Assembly (NCBI RefSeq): GCF_016863435.1
Contig: NZ_BOOW01000006.1
Coordinates: forward strand, 62,001-126,000
Direction of reading: 5' to 3'
DNA from: Sinosporangium siamense
Lineage (GTDB): Bacteria > Actinomycetota > Actinomycetes > Streptosporangiales > Streptosporangiaceae
DNA length: 64,000 bases
Shown: in pieces, positions 39,644-47,999 of the stretch
Numbering within the stretch: position 1 is the first letter of the stretch
How the letters are laid out: every line of letters begins with the position of its first letter
Made by a program: the position numbers and the translations under genes
The notes under the pieces: generated by a model
Told to the model about the DNA's origin: nothing
The model's database searches: none
Seen by the model: only the letters and a program-made list of their open reading frames with translations

Positions 39644-40837
39644 TTGTCCCGTCGCCTGTTCACCTCCGAGTCGGTCACAGAGGGCCACCCGGACAAGATC
39701 GCCGACCAGATCAGTGACGCGATTCTCGACGCCATGCTTAAGGACGACCCCAAGAGCCGGGTCGCCGTCGAGACGATGATCACTACGGGCCAGGTCCATG
39801 TCGCCGGTGAGGTGACGACGGAGACCTACGTCGACCTTCCCGGTGTCATCCGCGAAAAGATTCTGGAAATCGGTTACGACGCCTCGCACAAGGGCTTCGA
39901 CGGCGCCTCCTGTGGCGTTTCGGTGTCGATCGGCGCTCAGTCCCCCGACATCGCCCAGGGTGTCGACGACGCCTACGAGCACCGTGAGGGCGGCGCGGGC
40001 GACGAGCTCGACCGTCAGGGTGCCGGCGACCAGGGCCTGATGTTCGGCTTCGCCTGCCGTGAGACCCCCGAGCTCATGCCGCTGCCGATCATGCTGGCCC
40101 AGCGTCTCGCCCGCCGCCTGTCGGAGGTCCGCAAGCGCGGCGTCGTGCCTTACCTGCGGCCCGACGGCAAGACCCAGGTCACGATCGAATACGACGGCGA
40201 CACGCCGGTCCGCCTCGACACGGTGGTCGTCTCGACGCAGCACGCGGCCGAGATCGACCTCAAGGAGATGCTCGCCCCCGACATCAAGGAGCACGTGGTC
40301 GACCCCGTGCTCGCCGGGATCGACATCGACATCGAGGGTTACCGCCTGCTGGTCAACCCGACCGGCCGGTTCGAGATCGGCGGCCCGATGGGCGACGCCG
40401 GCCTGACCGGGCGCAAGATCATCGCCGACACCTACGGCGGCATGGCCCGCCACGGCGGCGGTGCCTTCTCCGGCAAGGACCCCTCCAAGGTCGACCGCTC
40501 CGCCGCCTACGCCACGCGCTGGGTCGCCAAGAACGTCGTGGCCGCCGAGCTGGCCGACCGCTGCGAGGTCCAGGTGGCCTACGCGATCGGCAAGGCGCAG
40601 CCGGTGGGTCTGTTCATCGAGTGCTTCGGCACCGAGAAGCTCCCGGTCGCCAAGATCCAGGAAGCCGTTCTGCAGACCTTCGACCTGCGTCCGGCCGCCA
40701 TCATCCGGGACCTCGACCTGCTTCGCCCGATCTACTCGGAGACCGCTGCCTACGGCCACTTCGGCCGTGAGGAGCCAAACTTCTCCTGGGAGCGCACGGA
40801 CCGCGCCGAGGCGCTGCGCACGGCAGCCGGCCTCTAA
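39644..40837 (+). CDS. metK: S-adenosylmethionine synthase
   Basis: 397 residues from TTG 39644 with AGGAG upstream. Three-domain MAT enzyme: [20 protein letters not shown] (ATP-binding), [18 protein letters not shown] and [20 protein letters not shown] (phosphate loop), with the final RTAAGL-type tail. Makes SAM from methionine and ATP. Length is normal. No SAM riboswitch was seen upstream. It is followed by a stable hairpin and then the accessory regulator pair. Confidence 0.96.
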   Translation: MSRRLFTSESVTEGHPDKIADQISDAILDAMLKDDPKSRVAVETMITTGQVHVAGEVTTETYVDLPGVIREKILEIGYDASHKGFDGASCGVSVSIGAQSPDIAQGVDDAYEHREGGAGDELDRQGAGDQGLMFGFACRETPELMPLPIMLAQRLARRLSEVRKRGVVPYLRPDGKTQVTIEYDGDTPVRLDTVVVSTQHAAEIDLKEMLAPDIKEHVVDPVLAGIDIDIEGYRLLVNPTGRFEIGGPMGDAGLTGRKIIADTYGGMARHGGGAFSGKDPSKVDRSAAYATRWVAKNVVAAELADRCEVQVAYAIGKAQPVGLFIECFGTEKLPVAKIQEAVLQTFDLRPAAIIRDLDLLRPIYSETAAYGHFGREEPNFSWERTDRAEALRTAAGL

Positions 40838-40886
40838 GCAGCGGATCACTTCCATCCTGCGGAGCGACCTGAAACACGCGACCGCA

Positions 40887-40921
40887 CCCGGCCGGGCGAG
40901 GCGAAGGCCCCACCGGCCGGG
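40887..40921 (+). terminator. Hairpin downstream of metK
   Basis: CCCGGCCGG and CCGGCCGGG form a perfect 9-bp stem with a 17-nt loop, 50 nt past the metK stop. No T-tract follows. Probably the metK terminator. Confidence 0.6.
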
Positions 40922-41017
40922 CGGCGGGACGCGTGGCGGTCCGACGGCGATCCGGTGCGCGTCACTGCCCGCTGAGCCCTTCCCGGACGCCGATCCGGCG
41001 ACCCTGGAGGTCGCGAC

Positions 41018-43348
41018 GTGGGCCTGAACCGGCGTGGCGACCTGCCCGTGGAGCTGACCCCTTTTGTGGGGAGGCGCAGCGAGGTCGCCTCAGTGCGGCG
41101 CATGCTTCAGCGTTCGCGCCTCGTGACCGTCACCGGCATACCCGGCGTCGGCAAGAGCCGGATCGCGCTGCGGGCCGCGCACAGTCTCCGCCGGGCCTTC
41201 ACCGGCGGTGTGCACCTGGTCGAGCTGTCGAGCCTGACCGACCCCCGGCGGCTCGAACGCGTGGTCGCCCACGCCCTCGGCGTACCCGACCGGCCGACGC
41301 GCCCGGCGGCCGAGGTGCTCGCCGACTATCTCGCCGATCGTGAGCTGCTCTTGGTGCTCGACACCTGTGAGCACCTGATCGACGCCTGCGCGCATATGGC
41401 GCAGACGCTCCTCGCCGCCACCCCGGGCCTGCGGGTGCTCGCCACCAGCCGCCAGGTGCTGGGCGCGCCCGGCGAACACAGCCTGGTCGTGCACCCCATG
41501 GCCGTGCCTCCCGCCGACCCCACCGGGTCTGCCGACCCCAGGGCCGCTCTCGCCGAGTGCGACTCGGCGCGGCTCTTCCTCGACCGGGTCGCCGCGGTCG
41601 ACCCCGGCTTCACCCTGACCGACGAGAACGCCGCAGCCGTCGCCGAACTCTGCCGCCGCCTCGACGGCATCCCCCTGGCCATCGAACTGGCCGCCGTGCG
41701 GGCCCGCGCTCTGCCCGTCAGCCGCATCCTCCAGCTCATCAGGGAACGTCCCGCGATGGGGCAGGGCACCTTCGCCACCGCCGACGCGCGCCACCAGACG
41801 ATGTGGGCCGCCATCGCCTGGAGCCACGACCTCTGCACGCCCGAGGAGCGGCTGCTGTGGGCCAGGCTCTCGGTCTTCTCCGGCGGGTTCGACCTGGCCG
41901 CCGCCACCGCGGTGTGCGCCGACGCCGACCTGCCCGCATCGCGGGTCTTCCCCGCCCTGGACGGGCTGGTCGAGAAGTCGATCGTCGTCTGCACCAAACA
42001 AGACGGCCGCACCCGCTATCACGTGCTCGACAGCATCCGCGAGTACGGCAAAGCCCAGATGGACGACCCCGCCGAAGCCCAGGCGCTGGCCACCCGGCAC
42101 CGGGACCACTACCTCGCCGAGGCCGAGGCCGCCTCCGCGCGATTAGGGCCCCGCGGTGACCAGGTCGCCAGATGGGCGCGCATGCGCGCCGACTGGCCCA
42201 ACCTGCGCGCCGCACTCGAGTTCTGCGTGGTGCGCCCGGGGGAGGCCGCCACCGGGCTCCGGCTGGTGACGCAGCTGTGGTTCCTCTGGATCGCCTGCGG
42301 CATGCCCCGCGAGGGCCGCCACTACCTGGAGACGCTGCTCGCCCTCGGCGCCGGCCACCCGCGCGACCGCGCGCACGCGCTGCTGCGCCTGGCCTACCTC
42401 ACGATCGGCCAGGGCGATTTTCCCGCGGCCAAGTCCGCTCTGGCGGAGTGCGCCCGGCTCAACGTCCCCGAAGAACGTTTCCACCTGCTCAAACTGCAAG
42501 GCACGCTCGCCTTCGGCGAGGGCGACATGGATGCGGCAGAACGCTGCCTGGCGGAGGCGGAGCGCCACCTCGACGACGCCGGCGACGTCCGCACGGTGAA
42601 ACTCGCGGCCATGGTCGAGATGGGGCTGACCCGCGTGTGGGCCAGACGCATCGACGACGCGGCGGAGGTCTTGGAGCGTTGCCGCGCCGTGTCCGAGGCC
42701 GGTGGGGAAAGCTGGTCGCGGTCGTGGGCCGACATCGGGCTCACGCTCGTCTGCCAGGCGCGGGGCGACACCGCGGCCGCCGCCTTCCACGCGCGTGAGG
42801 CGCTGAAGGTGGCGCACCCGCTGCACGATGTGGTGGCCGAGGCCCTGTCCATGGAGCTGATGGCGTGGCTGGCCGCCGACGGGGTGCCGGAGCGGGCGGT
42901 GCGCCTGCTCAGCGCCGCCTACCAGCGCTGGACGTCGGTGGGGCGCTACCTGTTCGGCTCCCCGCAGCTGACCGCCGAACACCAGCGGTTCAAGGAACGC
43001 CTCGTCGGATCGTTGTCCCCCGCGGCGTACAAGGAGGGGATGACGGCGGGGCGGACCATGTCGACCGACGACATCGTGGCCTACGCCCTGGGCCCGGCCG
43101 ACACACCCGCCACCGCGGTGAACCCCTCCCCGTGGGCGCCGTTGTCCCCGCGCGAACGCGAGGTCGCCGAACTGGTCGCGGACGGGCTGACCAACCGGCA
43201 GATCGCCCAGCGCCTCGTCGTGGCCAGGCGCACGGTCGACACTCATGTGGAGCACATCCTCGCCAAACTCGGCTACGCGGGCCGTGCCCAGATCGCGGCC
43301 TGGGCGGCGAACCGCCGCGCCGAGGAACACCGCACCTCCGATCCCTGA
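41018..43348 (+). CDS. NTPase-LuxR transcriptional regulator with TPR-like region
   Basis: 776 residues from GTG 41018, GGAGG upstream. An NB-ARC/STAND-like ATPase (P-loop VTVTGIPGVGKSRIALRAA at about 37-55, Walker B ELLLVLDTCEHLIDA, and the GIPLAIELAA motif) is followed by a winged helix (DGLVEKSIV), a helical region of about 300 residues with TPR-like character, and a C-terminal LuxR helix-turn-helix (LSPREREVAELVADGLTNRQ, IAQRLVVARRTVDTHVEHIL). Such proteins are signal-gated transcription activators; the ligand and target are unknown. It forms a neighbouring pair with the gene at 43708 within an otherwise core gene block. Confidence 0.88.
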   Translation: MGLNRRGDLPVELTPFVGRRSEVASVRRMLQRSRLVTVTGIPGVGKSRIALRAAHSLRRAFTGGVHLVELSSLTDPRRLERVVAHALGVPDRPTRPAAEVLADYLADRELLLVLDTCEHLIDACAHMAQTLLAATPGLRVLATSRQVLGAPGEHSLVVHPMAVPPADPTGSADPRAALAECDSARLFLDRVAAVDPGFTLTDENAAAVAELCRRLDGIPLAIELAAVRARALPVSRILQLIRERPAMGQGTFATADARHQTMWAAIAWSHDLCTPEERLLWARLSVFSGGFDLAAATAVCADADLPASRVFPALDGLVEKSIVVCTKQDGRTRYHVLDSIREYGKAQMDDPAEAQALATRHRDHYLAEAEAASARLGPRGDQVARWARMRADWPNLRAALEFCVVRPGEAATGLRLVTQLWFLWIACGMPREGRHYLETLLALGAGHPRDRAHALLRLAYLTIGQGDFPAAKSALAECARLNVPEERFHLLKLQGTLAFGEGDMDAAERCLAEAERHLDDAGDVRTVKLAAMVEMGLTRVWARRIDDAAEVLERCRAVSEAGGESWSRSWADIGLTLVCQARGDTAAAAFHAREALKVAHPLHDVVAEALSMELMAWLAADGVPERAVRLLSAAYQRWTSVGRYLFGSPQLTAEHQRFKERLVGSLSPAAYKEGMTAGRTMSTDDIVAYALGPADTPATAVNPSPWAPLSPREREVAELVADGLTNRQIAQRLVVARRTVDTHVEHILAKLGYAGRAQIAAWAANRRAEEHRTSDP

Positions 43349-43707
43349 GTTCGGCCCTCAGCCGCCACCTGACGGCTCCCGGCGGTCCTGCGTGCCGGGG
43401 GGAGGCATGCGGGCAGGGGGCGGGAGTCCTCAGGGGGTGTCCATGCCGATTGGAAACGCAGCGTGATCGGAGCGAGTGATCCGTAAGGCGGCCGGCCCCC
43501 TGCAGTACGGCGCCGCCGGCGAGAAGTTCGCGGCGGGTGGTCATGAGACGTCCCGGGCGAAAGGCGTGGGATGAGGTGCTTGGGGCGGGGCATGCCGTGT
43601 GACCAGTATGGGTAGCTCATCTGGGGGACTTGGAGTCCCCGGAGGTCAGTTCGCCGCCCGGTAGCCCGTGCTAGTGTCCGCCTCTGTCGACATGGGGGAG
43701 GCGATCG
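43349..43707. other. Spacer between the two NTPase-LuxR genes
   Basis: About 360 nt, no supported gene. A TAGTGT at 43671-43676 is a possible -10 element for the downstream gene, giving a leader of about 30 nt. Confidence 0.4.
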
Positions 43708-45111
43708 ATGCAGCCGCGGCGTCCGGGTTATCTTGCCTCCGATATCACACCCCTCATCGGCAGGGCGGCGGACGTCACCGAAGGGGTCCGCCTGCTCGGG
43801 GAGACGCGGTTGCTCACCGTGATGGGGCCGCCCGGGGTGGGCAAGTCGCGAGTGGGGGCCCAGATCGCCCGCCTGTCCGGCCGGCGCTTCCCCGACGGCG
43901 TGTGGCAGATCGAGTTGTCCTCGGTGCCCGCCGGCTCCTGTCCCGCGCCTCACATCGCCTCGGCGCTGGGACTCGGCGAGGGCTCTCCGGGGGCGCGCGA
44001 CACCGAGGTGGGGCGGGTCGTGTCGGCTCTGCGCGGGCAGCGGGCCCTGCTGCTGCTCGACACGTGCGAACACGTCGTCGACGGCGTGGCCCTGCTGGCC
44101 GAGTCGCTGCTGCGGCGCGCTCCGCGGGTGCGGGTGCTCGCGACGTCGCGCCGCCCGCTGAACGTCCCGGGCGAGCGCCTGCTCGCCGTGCCCCCGCTCT
44201 CGCTGCCCGACCCCGAGCCGCCGATCCGGCAGGGCCGGGCCGCGCGGGCGGGAGACCCCGGGCTGAGCGGGATGTCCGCACCCGCCGTGCAGTTGTTCGC
44301 CGAGAGGGCCGCCGCGGCCGACCCCGGGTTCGCCCTGACCCCCGGCGTCCTGCCGGTCGTCACCGCGATCTGCCGCCGTCTCGACGGCGTCCCGCTGGCG
44401 ATCGAGCTCGCCGCCGCCCGGTTGCGCTCGTTGTCGGTCCAGGAGCTGCTGGAATGGCTGGCAGAGCCCTTCGAGGTGCTCAGCGGCAGCCGCAGCATGT
44501 TGTCCCGCCATCGAGACATGCGGTCGGCCATCGAATGGAGCCACGCGTTGTGCGATCCCGAGCGGCGCGACCTGTGGGCGGCGCTGTCCGCGCTCGACGC
44601 GCCGTTCGACCTGGAGGCGGTGGAGAGCGTCTGGTCGCCTGTCGCCGCGGGCCCGGCAGCGGGGCCGCTGGCGGGTCTGGTGGACGAGTCCGTCGTACTG
44701 CGGGAGCCGGGGGAGAGCGGCGTGCTCTACCGCCTGCCCTACCTCCACGCGGAGTTCGCCCGGCGGGCCGGCGGCGCCCTCCCGCACATCGTGCCCTCGC
44801 CGCGGCCCGGTGCGGACGTGCGGGTCGCCGCGAGTGCTCTCACCCGCTCCGACCTGGCCGTCCCCGCCCCGGAGCCGGCCCCCGAGCCGCCTTCCGCCGA
44901 CGCGGCGGCCGCCGCGCTGAGCCCCCGCGAGCTTCAAGTGGCGGTGCTCATCACGAAGGGCATGACCAACCGGGAGATCGCCGTACAGCTGGGCATCGCA
45001 AAGCGTACGGTGGACGCACACGTGCGCAACATCCTGACGAAAGGCAGCCTCGCCTCTCGCACCCAGGTGGCCTCCTGGGTAGCCGTGCAACGGCAATGCG
45101 TAGATGTATAG
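43708..45111 (+). CDS. Short NTPase-LuxR transcriptional regulator
   Basis: 467 residues from ATG 43708. Same plan as the upstream gene but without the TPR-like middle. The P-loop is VMGPPGVGKSRVGAQIA, Walker B is LLLLDTCEHVVDG, the sensor-type motif is GVPLAIELAAARLR, and the LuxR helix-turn-helix is LSPRELQVAVLITKGMTNRE followed by IAVQLGIAKRTVDAHVRNIL. Between them lies a Pro/Ala-rich linker (PAPEPAPEPPSADAAAA) in place of the TPRs. It may have arisen by duplication and loss, or be an independent family member. The effector input is unclear since the usual sensing region is missing. Confidence 0.85.
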   Translation: MQPRRPGYLASDITPLIGRAADVTEGVRLLGETRLLTVMGPPGVGKSRVGAQIARLSGRRFPDGVWQIELSSVPAGSCPAPHIASALGLGEGSPGARDTEVGRVVSALRGQRALLLLDTCEHVVDGVALLAESLLRRAPRVRVLATSRRPLNVPGERLLAVPPLSLPDPEPPIRQGRAARAGDPGLSGMSAPAVQLFAERAAAADPGFALTPGVLPVVTAICRRLDGVPLAIELAAARLRSLSVQELLEWLAEPFEVLSGSRSMLSRHRDMRSAIEWSHALCDPERRDLWAALSALDAPFDLEAVESVWSPVAAGPAAGPLAGLVDESVVLREPGESGVLYRLPYLHAEFARRAGGALPHIVPSPRPGADVRVAASALTRSDLAVPAPEPAPEPPSADAAAAALSPRELQVAVLITKGMTNREIAVQLGIAKRTVDAHVRNILTKGSLASRTQVASWVAVQRQCVDV

Positions 45112-45324
45112 GCACTATTCCCGATGTGGGAGCGATGCCTTGCCCAGAACACTACAGGTGGCCAGTGGGCGGCATGGCTAGTGCCAGTCTGATCCGCAGC
45201 GCTCAGGCGCCGACCAGGGAGGGGTCCCCCCGTCGCCTGGGTTTCCGATGGAGCGCTCCATCGCCTCAGGCCCACTGGCCAAACACCCGCCCCCGGCGTG
45301 GGCGGAGCCGGCCGCCGCGTCTGG

Positions 45325-45330
45325 TAGGAC
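45325..45330 (+). promoter_or_regulatory. Possible -10 box of leaderless priA transcript
   Basis: TAGGAC followed by seven bases and GTG 45338. The sixth base is C rather than T, so it is weaker than the others. It favours GTG 45338 over ATG 45248 as the start. Confidence 0.3.
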
Positions 45331-45337
45331 GGAGGGC

Positions 45338-47950
45338 GTGACCCACACCCTCACCTCCGACGCGGGCGCCCTCTTGCCGCTCGCGGCCGTGCGCACCGCT
45401 CCCGGGGGCGGTCCTCGCACGGCGGCGCGTCCCGCGAGGAAGGCCGCCGCGTCGCTGCCGGTGGCCCGGGTGGCCGTCGACAACCCGCTGCCGCACTTGG
45501 ACCGGCTGTTCGACTACCTCGTCCCTGAGGCGCTCGACGCCACCGCCGTCCCCGGCTGCCGGGTGCGGGTGAGGTTCGCCGGCAAGCTCGCCGACGGCTT
45601 CCTGATGGAACGGGTGGCCACGACCGACCACAAGGGCACACTGACCCCGCTGGACCGCGTCGTGTCACCGGAGCCCGTGGTCACCCCCGAGATCGCCGGC
45701 CTCGCCCGCGCGGTGGCCGACCACTACGCCGGCACACTGGCCGACGTGTTCCGCCTCGCCGTCCCTCCCCGTCACGCCCGCGTCGAGGGGGAGAACCGCC
45801 CCGAGCGGGCCGAGGGGGGTGCGACCGGCCCGGCGGAGGGCGGGAGCGCGCCGATCGGTTCCGGTGGAGAGAATGCGGGTTCCGGGGGGGAGGCGAGCGC
45901 GTCGTCCGAGGGATCGACCGGCCGGCCGGGAGGTGACAGTGCGCCGATCGGTTCCGGTGGAGAGGATGCGGGTTCCGGGGGGGAGGCGAGCGCGTCGGCC
46001 GAGGGGCCGGTTGGCCGGCCGGGAGGTGACAGTGCGCCGATCGGTTCCGGTGGAGAGGATGCGGGTTCCGGGGGGGAGGCGAGCGCGTCGGCCGAGGGGC
46101 CGGCCGGCCGGCCGGGAGGTGACAGTGCGCCGATCGGTTCCGGCGAAGGGGCGGAGGGCGGCGGTGCGCCTCTTGGCCCGGAGGGCGGAGGCCGGACAGA
46201 CCTGACGGGGGGCGTGAGCGCGACGATGGGTCCGGGGGGCGCAGGGGACGTGAACGTGCCGGGTGGAGCTCGGAGCGGCCCTGAGGGAGGCGGCGGCGCC
46301 GCGGACGGTCCGGCGGGACAGGAAGGCCGCCCCGCCGGTGCGGGGGCGGCCTCGGCGGCGCGGGAGGCCATAGGCGGATGGGCCGACTACCCCATGGGCG
46401 GGTCGTTCCTCGCCGCGCTCGCCGAGGGGCGGGCCCCCCGTGCCGTGTGGACCGCCCTGCCGGGTGTCGGCCCCGAGGGGCCGAGGTGGCCCGCCGAGAT
46501 CGCGCGGGCCGTGCAGGTGACGTTGCGCACCGGCAAGGGCGCCGTCGTCGTGCTGCCCGACGGCAAGGACGTCGCGCGGGTCGACGCGGCGCTCACCGCC
46601 CTGCTTGGGCCGGGCACCCACGTCGCGCTGACCGCCGATCTAGGCCCCGCGGAGCGTTACCGCCGGTGGCTGCGCCTGCTGCGCGGCGAGGCGGCGGCGG
46701 TGGTGGGGACCAGGGCCACCGCGTTCGCCCCCGTGCGCGACGTCGGCCTCGTCGTCGTCTGGGACGACGGTGACGACCTCCACTCCGAGCCCCACGCGCC
46801 CTACCCGCACACGCGTGAGGTGCTCGCCCTGCGCGCCCACCGCGCACGCTGCGCGCTGCTGATCGGCGGTCACAGCCGTACGGCGGAGGCCACCCAGCTC
46901 GCCGCCTCCGGCTGGGTCAGGCCGATCGCCGCCGATCGTGAGGCGGTCCGCCGGTCCGCGCCCCGGGTGCGCACCGCCGGTGAGGAGGCCGAGCTCGCCA
47001 GGGACCAGGCGGCCCGCGCAGCCCGCCTGCCCACCCTCGCCTGGCGGGCGCTCAAGGAGGGGCTGACCGGCGGGCCGGTGCTCGTGCAGGTGCCGCGGCG
47101 CGGCTACGTCCCCGCCGTCGCCTGCCAGGGGTGCCGCGAGCTCGCCCGCTGCGGGAGCTGCCACGGCCCGCTCGGACTGCGTTCCGGCCACGCCGCTCCC
47201 GCCTGCCGGTGGTGCGGGCGCATCGCGGGCGACTGGCGCTGCCCAGCCTGCGGCGCGGTGCGTGTGCGGGCCGTGGTCGTCGGGGCCAGGCGCACCGCAG
47301 AGGAGCTCGGCCGCGCCTTCCCCTCGGTGCGGGTCAAGACCTCCGGGCGTGACGGCGTGCTCGCCTCGGTGAACGCCACCCCGGCCCTGGTCGTCGCCAC
47401 TCCGGGGGCCGAGCCGGTGCCCGAGGGCGGATATGCCGCCGCCGTGCTGCTCGACGGCTGGGCGCTGCTCGGCCGGGCCGACCTGCGGGCGGGCGAGGAG
47501 GCGCTGCGCCGGTGGATGAACGCCGCCGCCCTGCTGCGCCCCCGGGCCGAGCTGGTCGTGCTCGCGAATGCCGCGCTCCCCGCCGTGCAGGCGCTGCTGC
47601 GCTGGGACCCGGTGACCCACGCAGAGCGTGAGCTCGCCGACAGGGCCGAGCTCGGATTTCCGCCCGCCGTCCGCATGGCCACCTTGACCGGTTCGCCCGC
47701 CGCGGTGCGCGAGATGCTGGCCGAGACGCGCCTGCCGGGCACGGCCGAGGTGCTCGGGCCCGTCCCCGTCGAGACCGGCGGCAGGCGTCCTGCCCAGGGC
47801 GAACGCGAGATCGAGCGCGCCTTGGTGCGCGCGCCACGCGCGGGCGGAGCGGAGCTGGTGGCGGCCTTGAAAGGGGCGAGCGGAGTGCGCTCCGCCCGTA
47901 AGACTCCGGAGGTGGTCAGGATCTGCGTCGACCCGCTCGAACTGATTTAG
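45338..47950 (+). CDS. priA: Replication-restart protein PriA, helicase motifs degenerate
   Basis: 870 residues from GTG 45338; an ATG at 45248 would add 30 unconserved residues. The N-terminal 3'-end-binding domain (VARVAVDNPLPHLDRLFDYL, GCRVRVRFAGKLADGFLM) is followed by an inserted Gly/Ser/Glu-rich repeat (about residues 165-330), then the helicase-like core and zinc-binding cysteines (CQGCRELARCGSCHGPL, CRWCG, CPACG). The Walker A motif of PriA is absent (RTGKGAVVVLPDGKD instead of GSGKT), and the DEAH-type box is WDDGDD. Loss of ATPase motifs is known for actinobacterial PriA, which probably acts as a loading platform. It lies between accessory regulators and unknown paralogues. Confidence 0.9.
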   Translation: MTHTLTSDAGALLPLAAVRTAPGGGPRTAARPARKAAASLPVARVAVDNPLPHLDRLFDYLVPEALDATAVPGCRVRVRFAGKLADGFLMERVATTDHKGTLTPLDRVVSPEPVVTPEIAGLARAVADHYAGTLADVFRLAVPPRHARVEGENRPERAEGGATGPAEGGSAPIGSGGENAGSGGEASASSEGSTGRPGGDSAPIGSGGEDAGSGGEASASAEGPVGRPGGDSAPIGSGGEDAGSGGEASASAEGPAGRPGGDSAPIGSGEGAEGGGAPLGPEGGGRTDLTGGVSATMGPGGAGDVNVPGGARSGPEGGGGAADGPAGQEGRPAGAGAASAAREAIGGWADYPMGGSFLAALAEGRAPRAVWTALPGVGPEGPRWPAEIARAVQVTLRTGKGAVVVLPDGKDVARVDAALTALLGPGTHVALTADLGPAERYRRWLRLLRGEAAAVVGTRATAFAPVRDVGLVVVWDDGDDLHSEPHAPYPHTREVLALRAHRARCALLIGGHSRTAEATQLAASGWVRPIAADREAVRRSAPRVRTAGEEAELARDQAARAARLPTLAWRALKEGLTGGPVLVQVPRRGYVPAVACQGCRELARCGSCHGPLGLRSGHAAPACRWCGRIAGDWRCPACGAVRVRAVVVGARRTAEELGRAFPSVRVKTSGRDGVLASVNATPALVVATPGAEPVPEGGYAAAVLLDGWALLGRADLRAGEEALRRWMNAAALLRPRAELVVLANAALPAVQALLRWDPVTHAERELADRAELGFPPAVRMATLTGSPAAVREMLAETRLPGTAEVLGPVPVETGGRRPAQGEREIERALVRAPRAGGAELVAALKGASGVRSARKTPEVVRICVDPLELI
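45845..46141 (+). repeat. In-frame 93-bp minisatellite within priA
   Basis: Three 93-bp units begin at 45845, 45938 and 46031, and a fourth partial unit at 46124. Each encodes a 31-residue unit starting S-A-P-I-G-S-G-G-E and rich in Gly, Ser, Ala and Glu. Units two and three are nearly identical in DNA, so the expansion is recent. Confidence 0.95.
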
Positions 47951-47987
47951 GCTGTTTCGCCGATTCGCCGTGCTGACAGGTAGCCGT

Positions 47988-47993
47988 TAGTTT
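47988..47993 (+). promoter_or_regulatory. Probable -10 box, leaderless start of gene at 48000
   Basis: TAGTTT, six bases, then GTG 48000. It has the same spacing as at the paralogous gene at 50150. Confidence 0.5.
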
Positions 47994-47999
47994 CTCCAT

